Assembly: GCA_018902385.1 (NCBI GenBank)
Contig: JABSSW010000018.1
Location: 558,001 to 622,000 of the forward strand
Length of the DNA: 64,000 bases
Reading direction: 5' to 3'
Origin: Physcia stellaris
Lineage: Eukaryota; Ascomycota; Lecanoromycetes; Caliciales; Physciaceae
Shown here: one piece after another, positions 15,701 to 26,725 of the stretch
How positions within the stretch are numbered: position 1 is the stretch's first letter
How the letters are laid out: each line of letters begins with the position of its first letter
Notes under the pieces: generated by a model
What the model was told of the DNA's origin: nothing
Database searches by the model: none
The model's input: only the letters and a program-made list of their open reading frames with translations
Program-made: the position numbers and the translations under genes

Positions 15701-18700
15701 CTTGCCAGCGAAACGCTTCTACTGTCAAGAACATACTACCATTCCGCGTCAAGCGGGCGGATATGACTTCTTGGGGTATGGTAGGCCGCAACAATGTCTA
15801 CGGCGATGTTGAGCAAGCCAGCTTTCAACTCAATCAACTGAGCACAGAGCTAGCAATTGGGAAGTCAAACACTGCCTTGAAGACGCAGCCCGTCGAGATC
15901 TTCATCTCGGCGTTGTTCTCTTCATTTAGGAAGGTTTTCCAGGAGCGAGCTTTGCCAACAATTTTCAATGAGAGCCACGGACGAGATACATGGGATACCG
16001 CAGTTGATCCTACTGCTACCACTGGATGGTTCACGTCTCTCTACCCCATTGCGATACCGCAGGAAGACGCGGACGTTGGCGCCGCTGAGCTACTTAAGCG
16101 AGTCAAAGACCTTCGACGTTCACTACCAGCAAATGGACGAGAATACTTTGCCCATCGCTACTTAACACCTGACGGGCGGTGGCGCTTTGGGGACCACATG
16201 CCCATGGAGATTTTATTGAATTACACCGGACAATCACGATCGGGAGAGCAGAGTCAATCTCTTCTCCAACCCTTTGAACTTCCCAAGACCTCTCATGACG
16301 AAACGCTCACGGCTGATGTTGGGCCCAATGCCATCCGAATGGCGCTATTCGAGATATCTGTTGCAGTGGTGAACGATCGGGCCCGCTTTTCATTCATGTG
16401 GAACAAACATATGAAACACCAGAAAGAGATACATCAATGGGTTCAGGGCTGCGAAGCTACACTCAAAGAGCTAACCAAAACCCTTGCCCAGCATCAACCC
16501 GAGCCCACGCTTATTGACTTCCCACTTCTGCCAACCACCTACAAAGGCCTCCAGAAGCATGTTACCGAAACTTTCGATGAGGTTGGTATTTCCAGTCTTG
16601 ACGAAGTAGAAGACATGTATGTTACAGCACCTACTCAAGAAGGGCTTCTTCTATCACAGATCAGAAACCCCAACCAGTATGTCAACTACGTTATATCCAT
16701 AGTGCAGCTCGCCGGAAGAGCTACTCGAGTCGACGCTCAGCGAATGGTGAGAGCATGGCAGCAAGTTGTCGACAGACATCAATCGTTAAGGACCGCTTTC
16801 GTTTACAGCGTCTGCAAAGGCCACGCTTTCGACCAAATCGCCCTCAAGCAAGCACAGAGTGGAGCTAAGGTATTGCGCTGTGAAGATGAAGACTATGAGA
16901 AGGCGCTCAATTCTGTAACTCTCAAGGAAGTCAACCTGACCCGACGTCCAAGGTTACCTCATCAGCTCACTATATGTATAACCAAATCCGGACTCTGTTA
17001 CACTAAGCTAGAGCTCAACCACGCGGTTATCGATGGTGGGTCGGGTGCTTTAATCACTAGAGACTTAGCAATGGCGTACGAAGGTCGCCTACCAGATGGC
17101 CCGAAACCCTTGTATTCTGATTACGTCAAATACATCAGCAGCCGTGGGGAGGGTACCGACGCCGCATACTGGAAGACTTATCTGAGCGGTATCGAGCGTT
17201 GTCATTTGCCTCCTCTGGATCCAGCCCCGAAGAACGTTAATCGCCTGAACGCGATTTACTTAGACTTCAAACGATTTGACGAACTTCAAACTTTCTGCAG
17301 AGCTAACGAGATGACACTCTCTAACGTGATGCTTGCCGCCTGGGGCTTGGTGCTAAGGCACTACACCGGCAAGGACGACGTCTGCTTTGGAAACCTTACA
17401 GCAGGCAGAGACGCACCCGTCGATGGTATTCAGGATACTGTCGGTGCATTTATCAACATGCTGATCTGTCGCGTTGATTTGGGGCAAGCCAAAAACATCA
17501 AGGATGTCATAAGAAAAGTACAGAGTGACTATCTAGACAGTCTCCCACACCAGCATTGTTCGCTTGCAAAATTACAACACGATCTAGGATTTTCGGGTGA
17601 GCCATTATTCAACACCGCGGTATCGATTCAGAATCAGATCTCCACACGGGATGCGGAGATAGAGGGTGATGCAATTGAGATTGAGCCACTGACTGATTAT
17701 GATCCCACCGAGGTAAGTCGATAATTCCCATACTTGCCCATTTGAAATCAGCAGTGACTGACTGTTCTCTTCTTTAGTACGCTCTAACCGTCAATATCCG
17801 AAGTGCCCCAGGGGACGAGGGTGCCCGCATCAAGCACTGGACCTCGAATGTGTCTGTTGAACAAGCGGAGATTTTGACAAGGAGATACGCCGATATGCTA
17901 GGCGCGGTGATCGATCAAGCCGATCAAGCTGTATCTCACTTTGGTACCGTCACGCAAAAGGTTGACGAGCAACCTAGCTCGACAGAAGTAGTCAGTGATG
18001 ACCAGGATACTTCTGATAGAGATATGTCCGATAACACCCAAGCTGGCGACGACTCCTCATCAACTTCGGGCAGTATCCTGGTTTCAGATGCTGTCGATCG
18101 ACCAGGCAAGCTCGTCAAACCACAAGATTACAGTGGTATCGTCAAGGAATGTGTCAATGAGGTTCTGCAGCAGATGTTCAAGGTGAAGGAGCTCGAGCGC
18201 TACATGGAAAAACTGGAGAAAGTGACAGAAATGGTGGACCGCAAGCTCGAAAACGTTTCCTCTATCAAGAAGATTGAACCGCAACTTCGAGAGCTGACGA
18301 CGTCGGACGAATCCGAAGATCCATACACTGCGTCCACGGAGAAGACAAGATCCGCTGCAGCCGTGTCGGGCATATTGAAAGCTCTCTGGAGCCCCCTCCT
18401 GGACGTCGCCGACTCGAAAATCAAGGCTGACGATTCCTTCTTCGAGCTGGGAGGCGACTCAATCCTTGCTATGGAGCTAGCTCGTTCAGCACGCGAAGCT
18501 TCCATGACTCTGACCGTTGCAGACATCTTCAATTTCCCGAATTTGTCAGACATGGCGAGCTTCATCACAACGTCAACGCAAAAGAAGGAGCAACAGATCA
18601 AAGAAGCAAAGGCTGCTAAGGTCAAGGACGCTGCTCTCAATCTTGATCGGAGGCAGCTTTCACGTTTCACACTAATCAAGGCTGCGAACACCGATTCATT

Positions 18701-20528
18701 CATTCAAGACTACATATGTCCCAAGGTTGGCGTATTCCGAACGGGCATCGCAGACGCTTTCCCCGTCACGGACTTCCAAGCCTTAGCCATAACAGGCAGT
18801 CTGCTGAAACAAAGGTGGATGCTCAATTTCCTTACATTCGATGGCACTGGCACCTTGGATCTTAATGTACTTCGGAAGGCTGCTTCTACTCTGATCCAAC
18901 ATTTTGATATCCTCCGAACTGTCTTCATCGCCTCTGGGAACAGCTTTCTCCAAGTGGTTCTACGAAGTCTCCGACCTCAGATCATGACACACGAGACTGA
19001 AATGGGCCTTGACGACTTCACCCAAAAGCTACGCGATGAAAGTCCGGGTGCGTATCCCAAGCTCGGTGAACCCTGCATCCAATTTTTGGTCGTCAGGAAA
19101 ACGAACAGCAATGCGCATCGCATCATCATACGGTTGTCACATGCGCAGTATGACGGAGTGAGTCTACCCAAGATCATTGAAGCCTTCCAAGCAGCATATG
19201 AAGGCAAATCCATCACTCCACCCCCACCATTTTCCAATTACATCGCCGAAGCAGCCGCCGGAAGCAATACCCATGGTCAATACGACTACTGGAGAAATTT
19301 GCTCGAAGGTTCATCAATGACTCACATCATCGACCGCGATCAGCCGAAATATACGGGAACAGACCTACCAACGACCACCCTCAAAAAGACAATCACTCTC
19401 GCATCCCTCACCTCGAAAAAGATTACCACAGCCACCGTCCTCAAAGCAGCCTGGGCACTAGTCCTGGCCCAGCTCTGCAGCAGTACAGACATTGTCTTCG
19501 GAAACCTGATCAGCGGCCGCAACGCCGGCGTCGACGGCGTCGAAAGCATAGTCGGGCCCTGCCTCAACATTGTCCCTGTGCGCATCCAGCTCGAACCTAC
19601 CAAATGGACCGCGCTCGACCTCCTGCGCCGCGTCCAGAGCCAGCTCGTCAGCGGAATGCCCTTCGAATCCCTCGGCTTCCGCGAAATAGTCCAGAAATGC
19701 ACCGACTGGCCCGCGTGGACGTACTTCAGTAGCATCGTGCAGCACCAAAACCTCGCCGAGGACGTGACCCTCAAGCTGGACCGCAAGGAGTACAAAGTCG
19801 GCTTCCTCGGCACGCATGACACCCTGGCGGATCTGGAAGTGTGCTCAACGCCCAAGGGCGGGGATGAAGTCGAGATTGCCCTGGGCTTCGTCGCGGGCGC
19901 GGAGATGCCGACCAGCGTGGCGCAGAGCGCGCTCGACGCGCTGTGCGCCCTCGCGCAAAACCTAGCCAAGAACCCGAACGGCAAACTCGCCGCCGCGATG
20001 GAGGCCGTGTCCGCGGGCATCGAGATGCTGCCGCCGACGGTGGTGCCCCCGAGAGCGCTACATGGCGCGCAAGAGGAGGCCCTCACGGCGATCCTGCGTG
20101 CCATCCCGCGACAGCAGCTGCATACCCTGGCCGACACGCTCACCCGCGCCTGGCGCATCGTGCTTCCCTCCCCTCGCGAGCATGTCACCAATGATAGCAC
20201 TAGACCCCGCCTCCCAGCCAGCCTCACCCTCTCCTCGAGCTTCTATGACCAGGGCGGCGATCTCGTCGCTTTGGCCAGCTTGACTTCTGTCCTTGAGCAG
20301 GAGGGCTATGTGGTTAGCATCGAGGAGCTGATCGCGCGGCCGAGCGTTGGTGCGCAGGTTGCGTTCTTGTGGGAGCGGAGGGCGGGGGAGAGGAAGAAGG
20401 TTGAGAAGGTTGAGACGAAGATGGATAAGGAGAAGGGGGAGGAGGAGGAGAGGAAGAAGGAGGGGAGGAAGAAGGGCTTTTGGAGGAAGTTGTTGGGTGG
20501 GAAGAAGGTGCAGAGTGCGGAGACTTGA
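2..20528 (+). CDS. Non-ribosomal peptide synthetase, multimodular (5' end beyond window)
   Basis: Builds a peptide by thiotemplate assembly on carrier domains. The reading frame is open to the left edge, so the start lies outside. Domain order seen: partial E, then C-A-T, C-A-T-E, C-A-T, C-A-T-E, C-T, C-T*. Four A domains carry TSGS/TTGxPKG, YGPxE, TGD and GKLDR motifs, four T domains before the tail carry GGDS, and both internal E domains have HHLVVDVVSW. A 65-bp intron (17713-17777, GTAAGT...TAG) sits in the fifth C domain and joins DPTE to YALTV in frame. The frame slips once at a run of five A (3177-3181): one more A would join GYLNDLEK to a normal FIENPAW...YKTGD stretch. I treat this as an indel, real or technical. 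The ending without thioesterase but with C-T-C-T* recalls fungal synthetases that finish by condensation-type release or reuse; from memory it resembles the NPS4/AbNPS2 type, untested. No tailoring genes are obvious next door. Confidence 0.95.
780..3960 (+). other. NRPS module C1-A1-T1
   Basis: C1 starts at the NVEDIYRCSQIQQGL region and has the active-site SHTIIDG (near 1200), a D-acceptor-type domain by position after an E domain. A1 runs from about 2130 with TSGSTGKPKG (near 2580) and YGPSEC (near 2975). The frame break at 3177-3181 lies between YGPSE and TGD. T1 has MGGDS near 3840. Hand reading of the A pocket gives D-N-E-D-A-G-Q-I-N, which I cannot assign to a substrate. Confidence 0.9.
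4060..8560 (+). other. NRPS module C2-A2-T2-E1
   Basis: C2 has the canonical HHALYDGWS (near 4453) of an ordinary L-L condensation domain. A2 has TSGTTGKPKG (near 5820), NAYGPSEC (near 6210), YKTGDLV (near 6501) and GKLDRRR (near 6880). T2 has LGGDS (near 7080). E1 has HHLVVDVVSW (near 7627) and NEGHGRE (near 8023). The module should deliver a D residue. Hand-read pocket D-A-V-L-V-G-A-V-V suggests a small or branched hydrophobic substrate; this is weak. Confidence 0.9.
8600..11850 (+). other. NRPS module C3-A3-T3
   Basis: C3 follows an E domain and carries SHAISDG (near 9030), like C1. A3 has TSGTTGLPKG (near 10423), NAYGPSEC (near 10810), YKTGDLV (near 11122) and GKLDRVR (near 11530). T3 has LGGDS (near 11720). 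The hand-read pocket D-A-M-L-V-G-A-V-I nearly equals that of A2, so both probably load related residues. Confidence 0.9.
11900..16540 (+). other. NRPS module C4-A4-T4-E2
   Basis: C4 has HHALYDGWS (near 12334) as in C2. A4 has TSGSTGKPKG (near 13720), NGYGPTEAA (near 14104), YRTGDLV (near 14398) and GKLDRKQ (near 14790). T4 has QGGDS (near 14990). E2 has HHLVVDVVSW (near 15567) and a variant NESHGRD (near 15966) in place of NEGHGRE. It repeats the layout of the C2-A2-T2-E1 module. The hand-read pocket is D-V-M-F-V-G-G-V-I, hydrophobic or aromatic at a guess. Confidence 0.9.
16560..18590 (+). other. NRPS didomain C5-T5 with acidic and coiled-coil linker
   Basis: C5 follows E2 and carries NHAVIDG (near 17014). 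No adenylation domain follows. After the intron, a linker of about 150 residues is rich in D, S and T (17960-18080), then predicted helical and charged (18130-18260), and leads into T5 with ELGGDS (near 18447). T5 must be loaded by another A domain or only receive a chain. Confidence 0.87.
18660..20528 (+). other. NRPS terminal C6 and degenerate carrier T6*
   Basis: C6 has SHAQYDG (near 19138), keeping the catalytic second His and the DG. The last carrier-like unit reads DQGGDLVAL (near 20247): the serine that takes phosphopantetheine is Leu, so it should not be able to carry an acyl chain by the known mechanism. The protein ends in a strongly basic and acidic Lys/Glu/Arg tail (20380-20520). 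The CDS ends in TGA followed at once by TAG. Confidence 0.87.
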
Positions 20529-22006
20529 TAGGGCGCAGGTTTTTTGGGGAGGTCTGTTGGGGGGTTGATACTGGGTTATGAGATGGCGTTTTTGGGAATG
20601 GCTGGTTGGGTTTTGGGGGCTATTCTGGAGCATAATTGGCGCCTGGTCGTCCTTTGGGCTTTCTTGTCTCGCGACGTGGTTAAAAGTTTGAAAACTCTGA
20701 AGAGATTGGGAAAAAGTTCGTTCACCACACATCTCGTATAGCTCTAATGTTTCTATTTAATCAACTCATTTCCACTCAATGAAAACCACATCGTTACTCA
20801 TTGACCAACTGGTCAGTCTTTGATACTGCGCCCCGATTGAGTTGCCCATAATTTTTTTCCAAGTATGTTTTGGAGTTATCCATCTCCTCTACTCTTGATG
20901 TGAACGGAGCCTTTGTTCTCACGTCCAACTCCCAGCATTTTTGTTTCTCACGTCGGCACTCAATGTCCGGTTTCTATTGACTATTTCCTTCTTCTCCTGT
21001 TCTCAGCGTCTCACGAGATGTGGGTAGTTATTCCCACATCTCCCCCCCACGGGATGAAACTGCACTCTGTCATAGTTGCAATCCCCCACTTTCTCTCTGG
21101 GTTTTGGCTGTCTTTTTGACTGTCTCGAGGGCGCTGTATGTTATGGCTGGCTGGGGTTTGGGGGTCATGATGGGGGATGGGATAGGGAAGTTGGGGTTCG
21201 TGGGAATTTGGGAGTTGGGCGGTTTAATGGGAACGGTGGTGTATGGGGGATCTCCAACCTTGTGATATTCTCTGCATTTGGACTTTACGACTCGGAATTT
21301 GTGGATTTCGACTTTGGGCTGTTCGGTATGGCATCAACATTCGGCGCTCCTCGATAATCCACCAACCTAGCATACCTATCCCGAAGTTCAATATTATGCC
21401 CATGCATCATGTATCCCATGAGGTCGGCGCTAGATGTTTAGCTATCCAGCTCATTCAAGTTTCTATTTTCGTGATTTTCATCGAGGATGTCTGGCACGTC
21501 GGGTTGGTGAGTGAGTCGATGTGAATAACCGCTCGTGGGAGTCGAAGTTGGGCAACGGTACTGTTCGAGGGATGTACTGATGTTGGTGTTGATGGTTCAG
21601 GCAAGCTTGCGGGATCTATGGAAGTTGGGATATATTTCTTTCGATATGAAATCCAACGTGTGAAAAAATCCATCTTTGATGGACGAGTTGTGTAGGGAAT
21701 CGCTGCCTTTAACAGGAGGTTCCGAGATGGGCTCACGGATTAAGAATTGGATGACGAGCGATGTGCATCGTGTTTCAATTCCAATCCAGTACAAAGGGCT
21801 GCCTTTGATTTCCCCTAGCGAGGAAGGATGTCCCAACAACGCCAAAAGGACCCCGCGATATCCGCCCCCTCGCTATGCCAATCACAAAGCCCCGAAAAGC
21901 ACAAAAAGTCAAACGCCAGAAAAGGTGAGCATCGAATCCCTTGCCTCCCTAGTAAGCAATAACCCTTTTCGCCAAAAAAAAATACCCCAGATTCCATTTG
22001 GAAGTC
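20529..22006. other. Intergenic, convergent 3' region
   Basis: Lies between the 3' ends of the NRPS (+) and the secreted protein gene (-). I see no convincing coding stretch; open frames here are short, lack family features and have poor codon use. Several G- and T-rich runs occur from 20.5 to 21.3 kb. Confidence 0.6.
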
Positions 22007-23952
22007 TCAAGCCGTCGGAACAGGCCCAACCGGGGTTGGCGACAGCGCCGCTCTAGCCTGAAACTGGTGACCAGCAGGGAACGGTGCACCCTCAACGTCT
22101 CTCTTCAGAGCAGCGCCACCGCTCGCTGTACCCACAGGCGCAGTTCCAGCCGTAGTTCCGGCCGGCGCGGATGTAGGGAGGCCAGTCGGCGTACCAGTCG
22201 CGATGCAAGTGGAGAACACAGTCGTGCCCCAGCTCGCGAGCTGCGTCTTCCAGAGATCGACCACGTTGAGGCCGACGATGTCGTTGAATTTGATGATCTC
22301 CTCGATCCCGTTGCCGCACTGCGCGGTGTCCTGTCGGGGTGCTAGATCCGTGAATTCGCGCGGGTGGGAGCGTTTCTGGTTGCCTTCGGTGTTGAAGACG
22401 CTGTCGAGCTCGATGCTGGGGGTATCGGTGATGGAGATGCTCTTGTTGAGTTTTCCGTCGGCGATGGAGATGCCGATGCCGATTCCTAGCGGGACGCCCA
22501 GGGAGCCGTTGATGGCGAGTTTGCCGTCGGAGACGTTGAAAACTTTGTCGACGGTGGGTGTCCAGCCCTCGTTGGTGCTAGCTGACGTATCACTGTTGAC
22601 GAGATCGAGGTGAGCTTTGGCGTCGGGCCAGGCCATGTTGACACCTGCTTCCAGGTTGCCAGAAGCACTAAGAGCAACGGTAAAGGAGACGCCCACGGTA
22701 AATTGAGGGCCAACGACGAACACATCGGGGACTGAGAAGCCGGGAATTCCAATATCGAGAATGGTGAAGGTGAAGGATTTCCGGCCTAGCTTGGCGTTCT
22801 CCGCTTGAAAGCCGAAGGTCATTGGGATCTTAAAATCTTGGGCTTCGACGTCGATGGAGCCTGCTTTGAGGAAGGGAGTGGTAAGACCCACAGACATGCT
22901 GCCGTCGACGAGGATATCGCCATGCATACCACAGTCAATGCACCATACAGTAACGCCGTCGACGGTCTGCATATTCACGGCATCACCCCACGGGCTGGGG
23001 GACTTGGTCCCGGTAGGCGCGAGGTCAACGTTGATGGTGCTTGCCTTGGAGAAGACGCCAGTGGGTAGGAGACCTTCAGCTTTGCTCTTCACGTGAGATA
23101 CGAAGCCTTCGCCCTTAGATAATTCTTTAGAGATCCATCCACTACCGGGAAGATGAAAACGCTTTTCCTTAGGGTCGGGAGCCCCAGTGATCATGGAGAT
23201 ATCGGCAGTGGTCGATGACGGCCGCTCATGACCCCAGTCGGCAGTGAAGCCGTTGACGATCTCAGGATCTGTGGCGGAAAGCTGCTTTCCTTAGCTTGAA
23301 CAGAGAGGGTTTCCTTATCCATGGTGTAGCTTTGAACCTGGAAGAATGTGCGTTGGTCGGATTTTCCGCAACCTTCTGTGTTGTCAATTAGGTTGAAGAT
23401 GCTTCCGCTGTTCGGCCAGTCGTCTGTAGCTTTGTCGAACAGATCCGAGGTGTCGAATGTCAGGTGTAACTCTGTCTCTGATGGACAAGTGATATCTTTG
23501 ACAGCCGAAATATATTCCAATGGTACTGTGGGGTGGTGAAAGTCAAAATTGACTTGAGCACGCTTCCGGCCTTCTGCATAATGCAATGTGTGCTTCATCT
23601 TGGGCTTAATGTGGTCAGGGTCCGTGGTGTCAGTATCGACGTGTACGTAGGGTGAGAGTCGGACTGGACCGTCGGACGGCTCTGGGTTACTATAGATTGA
23701 CTGAGATGACTCGAGGGGAAGAATGGGTACGATGCCCCCAGTTCCATAGCCACCAGTCGGAAAAACAGTCCCTGTAGGATAGACACCCGTTGAACCATCC
23801 GTATAGCCTCCAGAGCCGACTGGGTAGTACCCAGTCCCGCTGGGTACCGTGAAAGTTGGGAATGAAGCACTTGGCTCGGTGGTATCATAAGATGGTGGTG
23901 TAAAGGCTAGAGCCATCGAGGCTGCGCCAAGAAAGAGCGGTAGATAAGTCAT
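22007..23952 (-). CDS. Secreted fungal protein, DUF7029/DUF7223-like
   Basis: Probable extracellular or cell-wall protein of about 648 residues, function unknown. The start is taken at the ATG ending at 23952, which begins a short hydrophobic signal peptide ending near MALA. A G/S/T/Y-rich low-complexity stretch follows, then a conserved beta-type domain with a lone CPSE and GCGK cysteine region, then a long second domain with the FTVGVSFTVAL region, and a T/P/G-rich tail with a KR dibasic site. The two-domain pattern recalls the fungal DUF7029 and DUF7223 families (from memory, not searched). The frame changes near 23278-23280 (AAA on the + strand, TTT in sense): one added base restores a single frame of 1947 nt. 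A 56-bp intron starting GTTCAA would also mend it, but that donor is poor and would remove conserved-looking residues. Confidence 0.75.
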
Positions 23953-25833
23953 ATTGCGAGATAACGAGGGAGACACAACAGACAATGAGTGGTTGATATA
24001 AAACACAATGTGCGGTAGAACGATAAGAAACTAACAAAGCACAAGACAAGATGCTTTAGAAAAGATAGTGAACGCTTGATGATGCATTTATCCGGAGCAT
24101 ATCGAAGCCTTATATACCACTTGGCCATGGGGCTCAAATTTGTCTACAATCCACAGGCCCCCAATATGCCGCTTGGTGTAACCAACCGAAGAGGGCTGTA
24201 AAGGAAAAACATTGACTCAGGTACCGAATCGTTGTTGGAGCTCGTTAGCTAGGCTGAAGTTGGAATTTGGTATGCCGATCGTGCAATGCAAGGATATTCA
24301 AACGAAACGAGATCCTAACGACGGATTCTAGAAACACTTTAGACAATAGCAGTTCGGATTCCATCACTATCTACCACCCGCTATCTGAAGGTAGGATTAT
24401 TGATTGACTCACACGGGCCGCCTAGCGCAATGTGATCCTGCATTCTATTACAAGGACATGAGGAATGACATGTTCGGAGAGACTAGGTGAGAATTGAAAA
24501 TCAAAGCGTTACGAGAGCGATACTTTCAAAAAAGTTGTTGATCAATATCGAGAGATAAGAGAAGGAGCCAACAAACCGGTCAGACACAACGAAACAACAT
24601 GAGTAGAATCAATTGTTTTTCGGTTCATAGACAGGCGGCTCGGACGACTGCCTATATTTGGTTTACAGGTCCGTAGGATCGAGTCATGTCATTTCACAGT
24701 TGTCTGAGTGTGGAGGCCATTGAGGTTGTGTACCTGCATTGACGCACGTTCTCACCCCACTCTTTAATTCCGAGATCGTCATCAAGGGTCTCATAGGCTG
24801 TGGGATGACTGCCCTTTTTGGGCCCTTTGAAACCGGGGATTGAGGCAGTGGGATCGGGATGGGTTAATGCAAGCAAGTCGTCAGCCTAACGGTGCTTGTG
24901 TGGACAAGCTTTTGGGGGCTTCTGCACTGCAGTTGATGGAGGGGGCCACTGTCGTCATTGCTAGAGGGCTTATATTTGTTTCAAGACGTCAGAAGCAACT
25001 TCATGTTGATTATGTTAGAGCACAGCCTGACTGCATTCTCGATTGAGGTTGGAGCTGAGAGAGTCGTCCTGTTCTGGAAGAGTATGCGATACATTACCCC
25101 AGCTGTTCCTTGGCGTGACCCTACGTCATCTCCCGGCGTCAAAGCAACCAATGGGACGATTACCGCTTGGCGCGTCCCGTCCTATTCATAGGAATCCTAG
25201 AGATCATGAACACAAAGGGAATGTGTTTGTGTACTTGTGATCCCATCGCAAAGGGCTTCCTGAGCCTGAGCGCGCACAAGCTGAATTCCACATAATTGAA
25301 GAAATCACTAGCGATTTTCTCTTGCGATTCCGTTCTGTCTCAAGAAGTTGATTCATCACCACACCCTCACGTCAACACCGCCCTGTCGTCCCGTAACAGC
25401 CCCCATCACAGTCGATCGGTCATCCAAGCAACAGCTACGAAACGGGCCGTGAGTTGGCGCTTATCAAACGACCCATCTCTCTCTGAGGCTCTCAATTGCC
25501 AATAATCTCGACAACAGACACTCGTATTGTCGCACCCGAAACCGAAACAGCAGATCCTTTGTCAACATGGTCAGCATGAATGCGTCACTTGTGTTACCGT
25601 CCCGCGCACTGCGCCTACTCGTACAAAAACAGAATGGAACAAAGACATATATCAAGCAAAGCGGGACGTCGAGAGTGAGAGTCGCTATGTTTAGTTGAGT
25701 GAGGATTCACCGGAGCCATTGGAAACACAATCACATTCCAAGCCAAGACAACCTGCGGAACTATTTACCCAAAGCTAGTTGAGAAAACTCATATCACCCA
25801 CCCGAATCTACATCGCCGCTACGAACGCTCACA
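23953..25833. other. Intergenic, about 1.9 kb
   Basis: Upstream region shared by the secreted protein gene (-) and the small Cys-tailed gene (+). No open frame here has a recognisable domain or convincing codon use. I see no tRNA, transposon end or repeat. Confidence 0.55.
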
Positions 25834-26214
25834 ATGTCGAACCAATATCCCCAACAAAGGTCCGTCCCCTCTCTCCACCTCCTCCCAATCCCCTCAGTGA
25901 CTCTAACTAACCTCACCCAGCTACAGCAATACCCCTCAAGCACCCATGCAGCCAAATTACAATCAATCCGCACCCGTACGTCTTCCCCACTCCCCCGTCA
26001 CCCTTTCTTCCTCTCTCCCCCCTCTCCCCCTCGAAACCCCAACTAACAAACCCCCAACAGATGCAATACCCCTCCTCCTCCCCCTTCAACCCTCGAGAAA
26101 TCGCAACAGCAAGATCAATCCCCAAAAGCAACCGTGACATGGTGCGGCGGATGCGGGAAATGCGATTGGTACGGCTGGCTTTGCTGCTGTTGCCCGGGGA
26201 TGCAGGATCGGTGA
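25834..26214 (+). CDS. Small Q/P/Y-rich protein with Cys-rich tail (CYSTM-like)
   Basis: Three exons are visible: 25834-25859, 25921-25975 and 26061 onward. Both introns have CTAAC-type branch points and AG acceptors; donors are GTCCGT and GTACGT. Exons 1 and 2 read MSNQYPQQSYSNTPQAP and so on, a Gln/Pro/Tyr/Asn-rich head. In the frame one base along, exon 3 reads QQQDQSPKATVTWCGGCGK then WLCCCCPGMQDR and stops at 26214. Head plus C-terminal cysteine cluster is the plan of small cysteine-rich membrane-associated (CYSTM-type) stress proteins. Strict splicing gives the other frame, ending later without the cysteines, so an indel in the C-rich run near 26070-26085 or a different splice site is needed. 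The tail is not a textbook CYSTM module. Confidence 0.5.
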
Positions 26215-26725
26215 TTGGATAGGTGAGGAGATATGGGAATCTGGGGTGGGGCAGAGAGCAGAGGGGGAATTGCGCAAGGAAAAAGCATAGATGAGACTGG
26301 ATGACGAAGTTTATGACGATGCATACGGGCGCTGTGGGCGAGAGTGAGCATGTTACTCGAGTGTCGCTCTTGCACAGTCGCGTGCGATGGAGTGCAGAGC
26401 GAATCCCATCTCACGGAACTGACAGCGAAAGCGAGTATCCGTACCGACCAAACCTTTCTATCTTCTTCAACAGGTGCATTCAATCCTCCTTATATTCCCT
26501 GCCTACCTTTATAAAAGCGCGGAACGACTCACAAGGAGATGTCTTCCTCTACCTTATACTAATAAGGGGCCAAAATCTAACCCCTATCCTCGAGCTCCAA
26601 CCCCTCGACTTCCCCCTTCTCCCCGCCCTATCCCTCCCGCTACTTCCCCTGCCCTATTCCCACCTCCCCTTCCCCACCTCGCCTCAGCCAGCTGCCCACC
26701 CTCTCAATAAATTTCCCCAGCCATC

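Noticed and set aside
19340-20227. Minus-strand open frame of 295 codons inside the NRPS 3' end
   Set aside because: Antisense to clear C6 and T6* domains; its Ser/Arg/Ala-rich text is what the GC-rich sense codons give in reverse.
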